DNA from: Acheta domesticus
Lineage: Eukaryota > Arthropoda > Insecta > Orthoptera > Gryllidae
DNA length: 64,000 bases
Direction: 5' to 3'
NCBI GenBank assembly: GCA_031308135.1
Contig: JAHLJT010000631.1
Location: 35,139,522 to 35,203,521 of the forward strand
The notes under the pieces are model-generated. The model was given only the letters and a program-made list of their open reading frames with translations, had not been told where the DNA came from and did no database searches. Below, piece by piece: positions 47,040 through 58,230 of the stretch. The position numbers and the translations under genes are program-made. Position 1 is the stretch's first letter; each line of letters begins with the position of its first letter.

Positions 47040-47195
47040 TAAACGTAACTGTAATATTGCTCCGCCAAAGAACAAAGTTACCGGAAAGGGATTACGGTAG
47101 AAGGGACATTTGTAATACTAGGATAACACGAATTTGTATTACATGAACTCAGATTTTTTCGATCCCTTGGAATTCATATTCATGAGGGTTTACTG
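47040..47195 (-). mobile_element. pogo/Tigger-like mini-element, degenerate copy
   Basis: The right end GGTTTACTG is followed by TA (47196-47197). On the complement the end reads CAGTAAACCCTCATGAATAT, then GAATTCCAAGGGATCGAAA, AATTCGTGTTATCC, AATATTACAAA-like sequence and AACTTTGTTC. These blocks occur in the same order in the arms at 61532-62020. The far end has decayed. Confidence 0.72.
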
Positions 47196-47197
47196 TA

Positions 47198-48030
47198 TTA
47201 AGAAAAAGGAAAGCAGTGGATCTTTTTTTTGTTTCAACGTGTGTTTAAAACGCGTAACATGGCCAGTTTTTAAAACAAATAATTTATTCAGTTTTTTGTA
47301 TCTTCCAAAGCAGTGTGCGGCAGGCGAAAGCGCCTCTTCAGTAAGGCCGCCGCTCGAGACGCTGCTTCTGCTGAAGAAACGCCCTTTTGAAGACGTCATT
47401 TGGAACGAGAGTCGACGCGTGTTCTCGCTGATAAGTGTATCAGCGTCGGTGCTTCGGGCGCATGCCCGTTGCTTTCGTTCCATTGAGTTATGCTCTGAAG
47501 GAACGGAGTCGTAACGAGGTCTTGAAATACTTCTCCAGAAGAACGCAACGGCGATAACTAGAAGAAATATTGGCCGGGCGTTATGAGCGTGGAAGATGGC
47601 TCGTAAATGCACTACATCGAAAGAGCTGAATGCTGCTCTTTTGAAACAAAGAACAGCACACGATGTCATGTTTGTAAGCACGGAAAATTCTGATTTTTGA
47701 ATGATTGATTATACTTGAATATTTTGTGTATGGAACACACACGAGATGTACTTAAATAACGTTAACATCATCGAAACATAGACTAACGAGAATACTTTTC
47801 TCTATTTGAGTCAACACTGCGGGCGATTTTTATATACATATATTAACAACCATACTCATAAGAATTTCGAAGATGTAATATTTGAGAACTTTCTATGAAG
47901 CTAAACAAATATATAATTAAAATAATCACTTTGCTTATTTCGGATACAAAGGTAGGCAACGTATTTTTAATGTAAACAAAAGTTTCCGTCCGCGTTCCCG
48001 TTGGGCATGGAGCAGCCAAAGATGAAAGGG
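47198..48030. other. Non-coding stretch
   Basis: A 163-codon minus frame at 47190-47681 shows no domain and starts from ordinary non-coding DNA. It is close to what chance gives in 64 kb. Confidence 0.45.
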
Positions 48031-48380
48031 GACCCAGCGTTGAAAATGTCGTTTGCCGCGACGTCTCCGCGCGGTTTGTTCCAGTGGCTGGAGCGAATCG
48101 AATGAGGAAGAAATCGGGCGACTGGGCAGCTCCATTACAGTGGACGTGCGCCGCCAACCGGAGCACAGTGGTCTCCTGGCGCCGCCGGCCGCGCTCTGCC
48201 CCTGCCGCGTCTCAGCCGGGGCGGGGGCGGGGGCGGGGGCGGGGGCAAACAGATCGCGCTTGCGGATGCACACCGGCACTCCCGCTGCCCAGGCGCGCGT
48301 GCATCGGGGCGAACGGACGAGGGCACGAGCAGCCGAGTGGAAATCACGTGCGGAGCGGGAGGTAATGTGACGGGCGTAAT
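48030..48380. other. CpG island with (GGGGGC)n
   Basis: Five GGGGGC hexamers at 48216-48246 make a strong plus-strand G-quadruplex candidate in CpG-dense sequence. Confidence 0.75.
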
Positions 48381-48489
48381 TACAGAGCACTTAGGAGAAA
48401 CGAGCGCAGCGATTAATTTGTGGAACGGGAACCCGCTAATAGATCCATCTCATCCAATCACGGAGTTGATTTTGACAGGCGTTTCGATT

Positions 48490-49270
48490 TCTTTCAATTA
48501 TCCGCGTGGCGGCGCGGGGCGCGCGGAGGGGCAGGGGAGCTATCAAGATGGCGAAGTGTGCGTGTGTGTGTGTTTTGGACTAATAACGGCGGCTGGGCAG
48601 CGGGCCGTTATTGATTGGGCGATGGGTTCCGATAAGGCCGCAAGGCCACGCGCCGGCCGAGGGCCGCCCCGCTCCGCTCTTGCAGCGCTGCCCGCTCCGC
48701 TGGCGCCGGCCGCTTCGCTGCCCCCGACCACCTCTGCCCGCTGGCGCCGCCCGCCGCCACCCTCCACTGGTCGCTGGCGCTTTTCACCCCATCCCTCTGG
48801 CCGGCACTACTCAACACTCCGCCTCGCCAACGCCGTCACCGCCACCGCTCGCCGTCCGCCGCTTACACAAGGGCGCTGGAGCCTGGCCGCTTGCGCTGCC
48901 GCCGCCGCAGCATCAGCGTCGCCCATGCGGAGGAATCGCAACAACAGGCCGTCTCGCCCCCGGGGCACGCAGCGCGGCTCAACGCAGTGGCCGCCCGCCC
49001 CGCCCCGCCCCGCTCGGCTCGCTCTCGCCCCGCTGCGTCCGACTCACTTCGCACACAGCGCCGCTCACGCTCCAGGGCACCGCCCCCCGCCCACGCCCCC
49101 GCCCACACACGCCCCCGCACGCGCGCAGCCGGGCGCAGCGCAAAGTAAGCAGCGGGGCAGCCAGTCGGCCAACAACACCCTACGCCCCCCCCCTGGAACG
49201 TCTGAGCTACTTTAAACTGCCACACAACGCATCTCATTGGTCGCCTTGCGACAGGTGTCCCGCCTAACGC
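48490..49270. other. Large GC-rich CpG island
   Basis: About 780 bp, CpG-undepleted, C-rich on the plus strand towards the end (49000-49120). A frame of 292 codons spans it, but frames of 218 and 139 codons overlap it in other registers, all Ala/Pro/Arg-rich; this is what composition alone predicts. Confidence 0.75.
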
Positions 49271-49851
49271 GCGCTTTCCCATGGAAATTGATCTTTCGCT
49301 CTTTCGTAGTTTTGTCTAGGTGTTGCTTCGTCCTGTAGTTTTGATTATCTTTCATATTGGTGATTCACATTGGTAACATTTTCCTCGTAAATTGAGAAAT
49401 CATTGTATGTAGATGATGATGTGTCATGACACCACAAACTAAACTTGTTATGAGCAATATGAAATTGTGTTCTTGACCTCGTTCTGAATTATTTGGAAAG
49501 TTTTTTTTTGGTGTATTGTTAAGAAACTCCCACATTTATATACGACATTGCTTTAGTTTGATGTCGAGTTTATATTACTGCAAATCCGGTGACATTGCAG
49601 TTTGAAAATGGCATTTATTATCCCGCTGATGCAGCATTGAGTATGATTTGAGGTACAAAACGTAACTTTTATAGCTACACAGTTGTGTCATCAGATGCAC
49701 CAGCAGGGAAAAGCGGACGCCAAAATGAATTTGACTACGAACGATTTCGACCACTCTAGATTTGTACATCGATTAATTTTAGTAATATTTCACTTTTAGA
49801 CATATAATTGCTGATGGAAACATATTTGATGAATAAATGTAGGGCTACAAA
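49271..49851. other. A+T-rich spacer
   Basis: Nothing recognised. Confidence 0.45.

Positions 49852-49901
<50 letters not shown>
49852..49901. repeat. (TAA)n array at 5' side of R4-clade insertion
   Basis: About 16 TAA units. The R4-type coding sequence starts without a gap at the array's edge, as expected of a 5'-truncated insertion into TAA repeats. Confidence 0.95.
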
Positions 49902-49902
<1 letters not shown>

Positions 49903-50794
49903 TGTAGGAATTGTAAGTGTAGCAAGAAGCATTGCGAACAAGACTATGCAAGACACCCAGAATGACAGAGACACTGAACTTCTGATGCTACTTAACATGA
50001 AATTTGAGACACAGAAAATGTTAAAGAAATCGTGGAGAGACAAACCACTCCACGGACAATACCTAAAAAGAATGGACAAGGTGCAGATCAATAAAGATCA
50101 ATCATTTATGTGGCTTAAAAGGGGAAGAATGAAGCCAGAATCGGAAGCACTTGTAATAGCTGCCCAAGATCAGGCCTTGAGAACACGACATTATGATAAA
50201 GCGGTTCTCAAAATTTCCCAAGATGATAAATGCCGCATTTGTCAGGAACACGTAGAAACCATGGATCATATTGTCTCAGCTTGTCCAATTCTAGCAAAGA
50301 CCGAATATTTGAAAAGACACGACAGGGTGTGTAGCTACCTCCACTGGCAGATCTGTACCGCCCTCGAAGTTCCAAACACATGCCCCAAGTGGTACGAACA
50401 CTCACCGAAACCGGTGACGTCTGTTGGATTGTGTACGATATTGTACGACCAACAAATTCAAACTGATCGCACGATAGCAGCAAACAAACCGGATATAGTC
50501 ATCCGGGATATGGAGAAAAAATCATGTTTACTTGTCGATGTTGCTGTACCTTGCGATCAAAACGTCGTTACCAAGGAGGCAGAGAAACGTCTTAAATACA
50601 AGAGTTTGGAAATCGAGATCAGCCGAATGTGGGGCGTAAAAGCACAGGTCGTCCCGATAGTTATCGAAGCTCTGGGATTTGTTCCGCAAAATTTGAGTAA
50701 GAACTTGTCTAAACTCCCAGGTAATTCAAAGGACTGGGAAGTGCAAGAAATAGCTTTATTTGGAACAGCCCACATTTTGCGCAAAGTACTGTAG
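49901..50794 (+). pseudogene. R4-clade (Dong/Rex6-like) non-LTR retrotransposon, 5'-truncated C-terminal region
   Basis: The frame is open from 49901; its first Met is at 49946 (282 residues to the stop at 50792-50794). Residues 30-90 match the linker after the reverse transcriptase, with LHGQY and the QxQALxTR motif. A CCHC knuckle follows: C96, C99, H108, C113. A restriction-like endonuclease comes next, with the KPD motif (P182, D183), D198 in LLVDVAVP, K210 and E211. The end matches the family's VVPIVIEALG and LGTA-ILRK blocks (here FGTAHILRK). In this family the endonuclease nicks the target and the polymerase copies the RNA there. The polymerase and the N-terminus are missing, so it cannot move itself. 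No stop or frameshift lies in what remains, so the insertion is fairly young. Confidence 0.93.
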
Positions 50795-50898
50795 AGGCAC
50801 CGATAGTCCCTAGATCTACTCCTTAGGTAGCTGGTTGCAACCTGGAGTAGATTTTATATTCAGCCGACTTATAACATCTTTAGTCGTGATGTAATGGA
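50795..50898 (+). other. R4-clade element 3' untranslated region
   Basis: About 104 bp between the stop codon and the TAA array. It contains a repeated TAGATCTACTCC/GGAGTAGAT inverted pair (50811-50853) that could form a stem recognised during priming; the function is inferred. Confidence 0.7.

Positions 50899-50936
<38 letters not shown>
50899..50936. repeat. (AAT)n array at 3' side of R4-clade insertion
   Basis: About 12 AAT units directly after the element's 3' end, in the same orientation as the 5' array. They are either target sequence or a templated repeat tail. Confidence 0.95.
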
Positions 50937-50937
<1 letters not shown>

Positions 50938-52600
50938 TGTTATGGCGTATAATAATTGTTATGTTTAGTTTTATTGATATGGCGAGGCTCAGGCAATCAG
51001 GCCCGCTCTTTCACCTAACCACATAGAATTAAAACTCTGAAGTATGTGTCGAAATTAAGCAAAATACGAATACAACGCTGAATTTCAGAATTTTTATTGT
51101 TAGGCATACTACTGAACCCAATTCAATGATGATTCGTTTAAATAGCATTACTTTACAGGCGAAAGCCCCTCTTGCCTTTGTGCCAAACAGTGCAAATTAA
51201 ATATGACTTCCGCCACGGGAATGGATCTCCGCTGCATTCCTTTCCGCGTCGCATTGTGCATTGTCCCGCAGCAGACCTCCGGCGATTTGCGCGCTTGTGG
51301 AAGCGAGGGAAGTGGAGTCCGTGCGCGTGTGCACCGCTTTTGCCTTGACGTGCGTGAAGGGGCGTGGCCGATTTGTCCGAGCAATCGCGTCCGAACTCCT
51401 TCATCGCTCCCAGAGTGCATTGCGACAAATTTCATTTGAGGAACCGCAGTGATTCTCGGTACAAGTCATGCTGAGAAAGTATCTGTGACAACGTTCTTTT
51501 TTCCATGCTCTTAGTCAATTCTCAGTTTATAATTGTATTAAGTTTGTAGTTATTAATAAAATCTTGAAATCAAAGTTTTACAATCATCGTAATTTATAAA
51601 AAAATTATATTGCCTCCATTCAGTGGCACACTAATTCTTGAAATTTAATGGTAATGGTATCGTGTTGAGGGGTGTTAATTTTACTTTTTGAATGTTTGTG
51701 ACGCGTGAGATTGCTGTGTTCATGTAAATGCTGCTTGCGATGAAGCTTATGATCTGAGTCTCGTTAGCTTGAAAAAGGATTTTAGCAGATTGTTCAGCCA
51801 ACAGTGCTCACAGCGCAAATTGAAGTATCAATAACCCGTATGCGTTACTCAACATGTGCATTACTTGGTTTGTTCACCTCGATTAAATTGCAGATAGTAT
51901 TGTCAGACATTGTAGACGCCATTTTTTTTTATCAATATGATTGACTATGCTAACATGAATTGTCTGTTCATGTGAACATTTTTTATACTGCAGCAAGTAA
52001 CTCGTAGAAATGATTTGCCTTCATTACACGGCCGTTGGCCAACACGTCCTTGATCTGTTGAATTCCCTGTTATTTTTGCCATTTCCCATGATATTTATGC
52101 AGCTAGAAAACAAGACCACTTTTCAACTATCGTTTTAATAAATTTGTACCCTCGCAATTCTGTGATTAAAACTATTTCACGTTTAATTAAAAGCGTTTTA
52201 TGAAAGTAAAAAAGTCAGGTGCTCTTAGACAGAATTTATGGCATATCCTTGTACACCGTTTGATGATTTCATTCACTCGCACACATATTCTTATCTGCTT
52301 TTCGACATGGTTTCCATCAATTCTTACAATATTCTTTTAAGTGACGTAATCGGAACAATATAAAACACACGTGAATACTATCTCTAGAATCTCACCTTCA
52401 CGCACTGAACTGATATACTTTGAGGCATTAACATGTCGCATTGGTCTCATCTGGCGGCCGGAAGAAAGTATTTCGCAGAGCGACTCTGTCGTTTGTCAGC
52501 TGTTTTGGAACCTGTCAAAAAATCCCGTACCGGCCGGAACGGATCTCATCTCAGTGGAAGTCGCCGTGTGCTGGTGCCGCTGCCACGGAGCCGTGGGTCC
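50937..52600. other. Non-coding stretch
   Basis: A moderately GC-rich section lies at 51200-51430, with frames up to 95 codons on both strands. The rest is A+T-rich. No gene. Confidence 0.5.
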
Positions 52601-52980
52601 GTTGTTGGCCGGAGCGGCTCGGGACGGCACGGGACCCCTTTATTTACGGTCGCGGGGCGGGCGGGGGCGGGCGGGTGCGGGTGGGCGCGCGCGGAGTCCC
52701 CGCTGGGCGCGGCGTGACGTCACGCCCCGTAATGCGTCCCCGTAATAGACTTGTCAAAGGCTGCGCGAAGATTAACGATGTCCGGCGGGCAGGACGCTCT
52801 GCCCGGGCCGTCCCGCCCCGCCCCCACCTTCCCGCTCCGCAACGCCCCGCGTCGCCCCGCCCCGCTCCGCCCCACCCCACCCCGCGCTCGCGAACCTGGG
52901 CCGGTGACAGCCCCGCCGGATCGTCCGGCAGACCCGGCGATGTGCCTGCACTGGAATCGCCGAGAATCCGAAGCCCTCTC
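52600..52980. other. GC-rich CpG island
   Basis: GGGCGGGCGGGGGCGGGCGG at about 52654-52673 and CCCCGCCCC-type repeats at 52810-52885 put G-quadruplex motifs on both strands. The 193- and 152-codon frames are artefacts. Confidence 0.7.
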
Positions 52981-53014
52981 TTTGTTCCCATGATGCTCCT
53001 TTGTGGACGATTTA

Positions 53015-53095
53015 CTATGTAGTGGTCAACCACTAGCCACCTCTGGGTACCTGGGTTGAAATCCCGGACGTTGCATGTTGAAAGGGGCATTAATT
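53015..53095 (+). repeat. tRNA-like SINE head fragment
   Basis: A TAGTGGTCAACCACTAG block is followed by CTGGGTTGAAATCCCGG (53057-53073), which pairs as a T-arm and resembles a pol III B box. The acceptor stem does not pair, so it is a tRNA-derived fragment and not a tRNA. Confidence 0.5.
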
Positions 53096-54424
53096 TGTGC
53101 ACAAAAATGGGTTAACAAGATGTTCATTTCTTTCAGTCAGTGTCATGTTTTCCACAATATCTTCCCTGATAAAAGCTCTCATGGATTATATACCGGATAT
53201 TATCGATAAATGTGTTTGTTTTCATTTTGACCTATTTATTTCGTATATTCGTTTCGAATGTAAGGTCAGTTTCGAACTTATGGATATTATTGTGAAGTGC
53301 TTCAAAAATAGAAATGCAAATGCATGCTCGATTTACATATGCAAATTGGTGCATTCACAAGAGCTTTATTTAAGCATGCACATTCTGCAGTTATATGCAC
53401 TTGTAATGTTTAATTAAACATACATTTCACGCAATCATTGAAGGTATCGAAACTTTAGAAAATGCCCCATGTTAATGTTTGTTTCTACTCATACTCCGTT
53501 AAGTTCTCAGACAAGTATGTCGCTTAATGAATTTGTATGGGACGTTATTTATTAGGTGCCTGTGGTGGCAGCGTGGGTGTTTGGGCGCGACGGTGGGGAA
53601 CGCGCTTCTTGGCGACCGCTGCGACTCCTCTCCGCTCCAGCCGTACGCCAGGTCGCTTGCTCTGCGCCCTCGCGGCAGTCAAGGAGCAGTACGAGACATT
53701 TCGGTGGCGACTCCAGCGGCCCTATGAAGCAGAGGTCAATGCGACGGACGCCGTGGCTGAACCCACAATGACTATCTCTATTTCGGGTGTGCCGATTCAT
53801 TTTAACATTGTTAATGGTGTAATAGTTTTGTACTGAAGTACGTGGCCTTTCTTACATTTTGTGGAGTATTCTCTTAATTTCAACTTAAATTTTCTGGAAG
53901 AATGTGTGCCCACCTGTGTATTTACTGTTATCAAAGAGGACACTTTCACTACTTTTACGCTCTGGTCACGCGCACTTCAGATATAGTCTACGATATTGAA
54001 ACTATCAACTCAAAAACAATATGTTTTTATTAGAAAGTCGTATGCTTTTTTATCCCTAACCTGCTCCGCCTGGAACGTCAACGCTCTTGCCTAGGGGAGA
54101 CGCGAGGTGCCACAAGCGCTAGGGAATCGGCCTTCAGGCCACTCTTTCATTCCTCGAAGTCCTCACGGGAATTGACTCCGCTTCCAACGGTGGAGAGCGG
54201 AAGGTCTGACCTCTTCACCAAGGGACGCGTCTAAATCAAGAATGCTTTTTTCGGAAAAGAGCAATAAGTACCTTTCGCATTTTGTTCCTTTACAAGACTC
54301 ACTTGGAAATCAAATGTCCTTCACAAAATGACTTCGGCCACCCGTAGAACTGATCAATTACATCTCATACTCAAAAAGTCATCACCCTTGCGAATTCATG
54401 TTTGCTACTCACCAATACCAATCA
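53096..54424. other. Non-coding stretch
   Basis: A GC-richer section at 53560-53760 holds overlapping frames (99 and 71 codons plus, 82 minus) with no domain. 54060-54240 has even composition and may be retroelement-derived. No gene is supported. Confidence 0.45.
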
Positions 54425-54720
54425 ATGGTTCGTCCAATCTTATCCTACGCTTGTCCCGTGTGGATTTCGGCCAGCTAATCAGAATCCCGAAAAAATGCAG
54501 TTTCCAAAATAAATTCCTCCGAACCATTACGAAAGCACCATGGTTTGTCCCTATCTCCCAGTTACGTAAGTACTTTGGCATTACTCCGAACTCCATTTAT
54601 ATCCCTCGTGTCCTCTCGCTTCTATCCCAAATTCTCCCAGATTTCCTTAGTCGTACATTTGAGAATCGGTAAACAAAATCCTCACCACAATAGGCTAAAA
54701 CGAAAACTACCGCAACAGTT
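54425..54720 (+). pseudogene. jockey-like LINE, reverse-transcriptase C-terminal remnant
   Basis: Frame from 54425 reads MVRPILSYACPVWISA, the jockey-group block after the polymerase core (RPxxxYACPVW). After a frameshift, 54505 onwards reads QNKFLRTITKAPWFVPISQL then RKYFGI, matching the conserved QNKxLRxITxAPWxVxNxxL and LGI blocks. Residues further on resemble the variable tail, with a stop at 54670. At least one frameshift makes it inactive. Only the last part of ORF2 remains, and no poly(A) tail is visible. Confidence 0.8.
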
Positions 54721-55039
54721 CTTCGACTCTCCCTGACCATCATGCCCTTGGTGTGGCTTCGCTGACCTAATTCATAATTATTAATTGAATCTACGTAACG
54801 TGTCCATATAATCAATCAGTCATGGTTCCTAAACAATGTCAATATTATTCAGTGTACACTGAATGTATCGTACTCGGCTGCTGAAGGCCTTCCGACCAAA
54901 CAGAAATATTTTTTTAAAGTTCCTTTGAGAATGGCAGCCGTCATTTATCTTTGTAAATCAACGACTATCAGCGATTGTTATGTCAATAGTTATGATTCCT
55001 ATGTGCAACACTTTCCCAGAGAGCAGCGTTGGAGCCCTT
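54721..55039. other. A+T-rich spacer
   Basis: Possibly includes the 3' untranslated region of the jockey-like fragment; no poly(A) or target duplication found. Confidence 0.4.
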
Positions 55040-55330
55040 GGTGGAAGCGAGTCGTGGGGTCGTGGCAGATCTCGGGCGCGGGCGCAGCGCGCGTTCCGCT
55101 CGGGCGGGCGAAGACGGGCGACGGGCGAGTGGGCGGTCGCCCTCCGCAGATAGCGCCTCCCCGAAGCGCTCGCGCCGCGCTGAAGAAATACGGCGCTTCG
55201 CCCGGCACGACTCGCGGCGCGGCGCTGGGCGGCGCTGGGCGGCGCTGTGCCGCGGAGAGCGATCGCTGAGCTGAGGGGCGAGGAGCGGCGACGCGCTGGC
55301 GGCCGAAACGAGGCGGCGTTTGATGACCCC
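55040..55330. other. CpG island with GGCGCTG repeats
   Basis: Three GGCGCTGGGC-type units lie at 55218-55247 in CpG-dense sequence. The frames are artefacts. Confidence 0.65.
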
Positions 55331-55399
55331 GAACCTTCCGGAGCCAATGACCTTGATACTAGGAGTAATCATGAATAAGCCTCCTAATGATACTCCATT

Positions 55400-55772
55400 G
55401 ATTTAACGATTGATTAGTGTTTCCGAGTACGTCGACTGCTATGGTCATTAGTCCCGTGACTGTAGTACATGTTTCATGGTGGGAGGGGGCGGTGATCTTC
55501 CCCCGATGAATGGCGAGATTCAGAGCTGACCCATGCGTCAGCCACGAAAAAAACCCGTCACCACGAAAAAAATGACGGAAAACTACCGATCGCCGGTCGC
55601 TAGAATTCAGCCGGAAACAGCCGGTCGCTAGAATTTTCCTCCAGGCAGCGCTGAATTCGACCTTCCTGGCATTTAGCTAGTGTCGAAAATCCTGCCACTG
55701 TCGGGACTCGAACCTAGGAGCTCCCGCTCAGAAGCACTGAAATGACCTCACATGATGCCCTGAGTCACCTGT
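55400..55772 (-). mobile_element. tRNA-derived SINE with internal duplications
   Basis: The minus-strand head has a B-box-like GGTTCGAGTCCCG (complement of 55702-55714) and an A-box-like TGACTCAGGGCA. Within the body, GCCGGTCGCTAGAATT occurs twice (55592 and 55620) and CACGAAAAAAA twice (55544 and 55562), and the middle section is deleted. The tail is AATCAATCG-like at 55402-55412. Confidence 0.82.
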
Positions 55773-55779
55773 TCCCCTT

Positions 55780-55985
55780 CGATTGATGTGTTTCAGAGCG
55801 CAACTGTTGTGAGCATTGGTTCCGTAACTGTAGTGCATGTTTTTATCGCGGGAGTTGGCGGTGATGTTCCCCCGTTGGATGGCGAGATACGTCGCCGCCC
55901 CACACGTCGGTGTGCGGAGTTTTCCCCAGGAAAATATCTCCCACCAGCGGGGCACCATCCCAGTCGGGGCAAGATCTAAGCTCTG
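55780..55985 (-). mobile_element. tRNA-derived SINE, 3' half
   Basis: It holds the family's last 200 bp on the minus strand: AGATCTTGCCCCGACTGGG, GGAGATATTTTCCTGGGGAA and AACATGCACTACAGTTACGG, ending in ATCAATCG. Its tail abuts the head of the neighbouring copy at 55772, giving a head-to-tail pair. Confidence 0.82.
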
Positions 55986-57280
55986 TAGGAAACCTGCCTC
56001 GCTGACTTTTCAAACTATTAATTCCAACAAGAATGACAATTGAAAGTGCACTCGAACTCGAATTGAGACGTATGACCGATGCGCAGGCCTGTTGGGAGAA
56101 ATGAAAGAGAGCTCCTCTGTCGACGCACGCGGTGCATTTGGGGAAATGAAAAATATGGTGTTGCGCTTTTTCAGCTGTGATAGCCCGATTTGTTGTAGTC
56201 TGTCCGATCTGTACAGCCGTTAGAAGCGAATTAGATTTCGTGGGTCGCTGATTCGATTTCCGGGTTGGTATGGGAGCTTACCTGTACGTTGGGGCGTATT
56301 TGGCCGTCAAATCCATCGTGCATTACCCTCCCCATGACAGCTCTTCTTTCCCGGCGCATGTGGGTAGTGAAGGAACATGTGGTTGCGACTTGTGAGTCTT
56401 ACAGCTTAAGGTTTGTGCTGGTTAGATCTCCCATGCAGAGGATTTACTCTAAGAAGGGACAAATTTGACAGGCTGGAAAGCAAATGAACATCATGCAGGG
56501 TGATGACAATGCAGGAAATAGTGATGAACCTATTTATATACGAGCTAACTGTAAATGAACGCACTGACGATATGACGGCATGGGCATAACCTACAATTAC
56601 GTTGCAGCAGTGGCCAAACAGCTACTGTCAAAGAGGTACCTTCTTGTAGTAGTCTCTGTATAACTTTGGGGTCTGTATGGGGCTGGCAACACCAGGTGGC
56701 GATCCACACAGTGCAATTAGACTCAGCGGATGCTACCTAGGCATGGCTATGGTCCATTCACCGGATAATTATCGGCTGCCATGAAGGTGTTCGCGGGCTG
56801 TGCTAGAGCGGAATCAGTAAGTACCCATCGAAAACGCGAGTCCGTGGACCACTTCGTTGTCAGAGAGGGTCATGTTACGTGCCGGAGGAAACTGGACCAA
56901 CCACCTAATGAGCGATTCCTCGAAAGATTTGTAAGGTGAAAAGGTCCAGTGTTCGATCAGTACATCGTATAAGTCCTTTGTGTAAGAGTCGTCGAGTTCA
57001 TCCCTTGGTTACATTTAGCATTATGAGGCCGTGTTATATCTGCAACTCTGTCGAGCACTAGAGTGTAAGTGCATTCGTACTATTAACAACATTTCATTTT
57101 GATTCCTCCCTCTGTTTATCATTCTCGTTTGTTAACCAGTCTTTCCACATCCTCAAGAATTCTTCTAATCGTGAGTTATCTATTCCATCTACACGTGCTT
57201 TGCTCTTTGCCGTCGTTTCCTGCCCTGCCATCTCGTTTAACCCTTCATTCATTATTTCCTGTGCGTTATATGGCTAGGTG
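55986..57280. other. Non-coding stretch
   Basis: 56220-57050 has even base composition, unlike the A+T-rich background. It includes a GATTCGATTTCCGGG sequence that resembles a decayed B box. No domain recognised. Confidence 0.45.
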
Positions 57281-58230
57281 ACTGGAATGGCATGTCGTTT
57301 CGACTGCTTTAAACGAAGCTTGCCTGAGCGTGCGCTGCGGGCAGTTGTAGAAACGCGCACGCGTCTGTGCATCTGTCCAGCTGCTTGGAGGCGCGGGCGG
57401 AATTGCGGCGTTAAGTTGCGCGTGAGGAATGTTGCAAGGCTGGGATCGCTGCGCACCAGTCGCGCCTCTCGCCGCCTCGGCTTGTCTCGCCCTGCTCCAC
57501 CATGTCCCGCCTCGCCCCACCTCACCCCGTTCCGCCTCGCTCCGACACACCCTGGCACGCCTCACCCCGCCCCCCTGCCTCGCCCCTCCTCGCCCGTCTC
57601 GCCCCTCCTCGCCCGTCTCGCCCCGCTTCGCCCCGCCTCGCCCTGCCTCGCCCTGCGTCGCCCTGCCTCGCCCCGCCTCGCGTCCCGCCTCGCCTCACCT
57701 CGCGTCCCGCCTCGCGCCCCGCCTCGCTCCGCCACGCCCTGACTGGCCTCGCCCCGCTTCACCCTGCCTCGCCCCGCCTCACCCTGCCTCGTCTCGCCCT
57801 GCCTCGCCACGCCTTTACCCGCCCTGCCTCGTCCCGATCAGCCTTTCGTTACCTCGCCCCGCCTTGCCCCGCCTCGCGTCCCGCCTCGCCCCGCCTCGCC
57901 CCGCCTCGCCCCGCCTCGCGTCCCACCTCACTCCGCCCCGCCTTGACACGCCTCGCCCCGCCCCGCCCCGCCTTGCCCGGCCCGGCCTTTCGCCGCCTTG
58001 CCCCGCCTCGCCATGCCTCGCCCCGCCTCTCCCCGCCCGGCCTTTCGCCGCCTCGTCTCGCGCGCGTCGTTCTCCCCCGCGCCTCCTGCCTCTGTTCCTT
58101 CTCGGTTAGAGCCCTTCCATTATCTCCCGCGTCACCACGACCCAGCCTTTCCGCCCCTCCCCGCGAAGCCTCCTCCACCGCAGCTCATCCCATCCACTTC
58201 CATCTCGCCCCACCTCGTCCCGTCAGCCCG
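57280..58230. repeat. C-rich degenerate decamer array, (CCCCGCCTCG)n
   Basis: From about 57470 to 58050 the plus strand is built of CCCCGCCTCG-like units with variants CCCTG, CGTCC and CCTCA. The 5-bp half-period lets all three plus frames stay open for up to 273 codons of Pro/Ala/Ser/Arg, which is not a protein gene. Flanking parts are CpG-rich but less repetitive. Confidence 0.85.

Noticed and set aside
47190..47681. 163-codon minus-strand frame
   Set aside because: No recognisable domain, and it ends at the edge of a transposon fragment; consistent with chance.
48337..49215. 292-codon plus-strand frame
   Set aside because: It lies wholly in a CpG island, overlaps frames of 218 and 139 codons in other registers, is Ala/Pro/Arg-rich and has no domain.
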